Of a stretch of DNA of 64,000 bases, positions 63,802 through 64,000 are shown piece by piece. Location of the stretch: NCBI RefSeq assembly GCF_003315135.1, contig NZ_QNRK01000025.1, positions 36,922 to 100,921 on the forward strand, given 5' to 3'. The notes beneath the pieces were generated by a model. That model made no database searches and was not told where the DNA came from. It saw only the letters and a list, made by a program, of their open reading frames with translations. The position numbers and the translations under genes are program-made. The stretch is from Roseiarcus fermentans. GTDB taxonomy: Bacteria; Pseudomonadota; Alphaproteobacteria; Rhizobiales; Beijerinckiaceae. The first letter of the stretch is position 1. Each line of letters starts with the position of its first letter.

Positions 63802-64000
63802 GGGCAGCGTCATCGCCGCCGCCTCGGCGTCGACGACCCCCGTCATTCCCAAGGTGCGCCTAGGCTTGGCAGTTACAGCCGCCCGTAACTCCCAAGCCGG
63901 GGTGGGTCCGAATTGTCACAGGTTGGGTGCGCTCGTCGGGTGGCGGCGGATTTTGCGAGACGCGGCGGGGCGAAACGTGAGTCAAGGTGGGGATGGTTGT

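Larger units (their letters stand above)
63428..63899 (+). repeat. Three 24-bp direct repeats (GTAACTCCCAAGCCG core)
   Basis: The core CAGCCGNNCGTAACTCCCAAGCCG is found at 63428-63451, 63632-63655 and 63876-63899, with one or two substitutions in the variable positions. The spacings are 204 and 244 bases. They separate the two palindromic elements found in this end region. Confidence 0.8.

Overview
The window looks like chromosomal DNA from a GC-rich alphaproteobacterium, most likely a Hyphomicrobiales member near the Beijerinckiaceae/Roseiarcaceae/Methylocystaceae. Evidence for this is the dusB-ntrB-ntrC order, the short proline-tRNA ligase, the bpt-RDD pair, Omp25/31-type porin-like proteins that begin mature ADLPTKK, PEPxxWA-CTERM tails and abundant palindromic intergenic repeats. 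A bciA-type 8-vinyl reductase gene implies bacteriochlorophyll synthesis, so the organism may be phototrophic. This placement is inferred from gene content only. I saw no tRNA or rRNA gene, no CRISPR array and no complete insertion sequence.

Layout. 0-12 kb: a group III truncated haemoglobin, a CYP153-like P450, a DUF4239 membrane protein, two tandem outer-membrane beta-barrel paralogues, PPK2, an MFS transporter, a coupled cysK-alaX-sseA operon, a YdcF-like protein and small genes. 12-20 kb: the nitrogen-control operon dusB-ntrB-ntrC, then comEC. The 3' end of comEC is duplicated as a 91-bp direct repeat on the far side of a DUF4160/DUF2442 gene pair, and an AbrB/PIN toxin-antitoxin pair follows. 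20-31 kb: a large PEPxxWA-CTERM surface protein, proS, lolC-lolD, a duplicated [membrane methyltransferase-like + histidine phosphatase] unit with one decayed phosphatase, an NFU iron-sulfur protein and a second PEPxxWA protein. 31-44 kb: a frameshifted SRPBCC gene, bpt, an RDD protein, a lipoprotein-like LivH permease with a CGNR regulator divergent from a LivK-type binding protein, an acyltransferase, a DUF898-M48 pair, a GST, an NAD-dependent epimerase with a detached copy of its 5' end 3.5 kb away, and a third, variant PEPxxWA protein. 44-58 kb: an ECF42 sigma factor with its YCII partner, a dienelactone hydrolase, bciA, a hydrolase-membrane fusion, cstA with a YbdD-like gene, a photolyase, and a NosP-like FIST sensor coupled to a hybrid kinase. 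58-64 kb: two tandem arrays of a 99-100 bp palindromic element (5 and about 8 copies) on either side of a GIY-YIG nuclease gene, a large hybrid kinase with a FixL-like PAS domain, and further palindromic repeats.

The genes form several functional groups. NtrBC is nitrogen control. NosP and its kinase probably sense nitric oxide or haem and may act in the same stress setting as the truncated haemoglobin. LolCD, ProS, DusB and Bpt are housekeeping. The LivH/CGNR/LivK group is probably a locally controlled solute uptake system whose ATPases are encoded elsewhere. The most unusual structures are the GIY-YIG gene inside palindromic repeat arrays, and the gene pair bounded by duplicated comEC ends.
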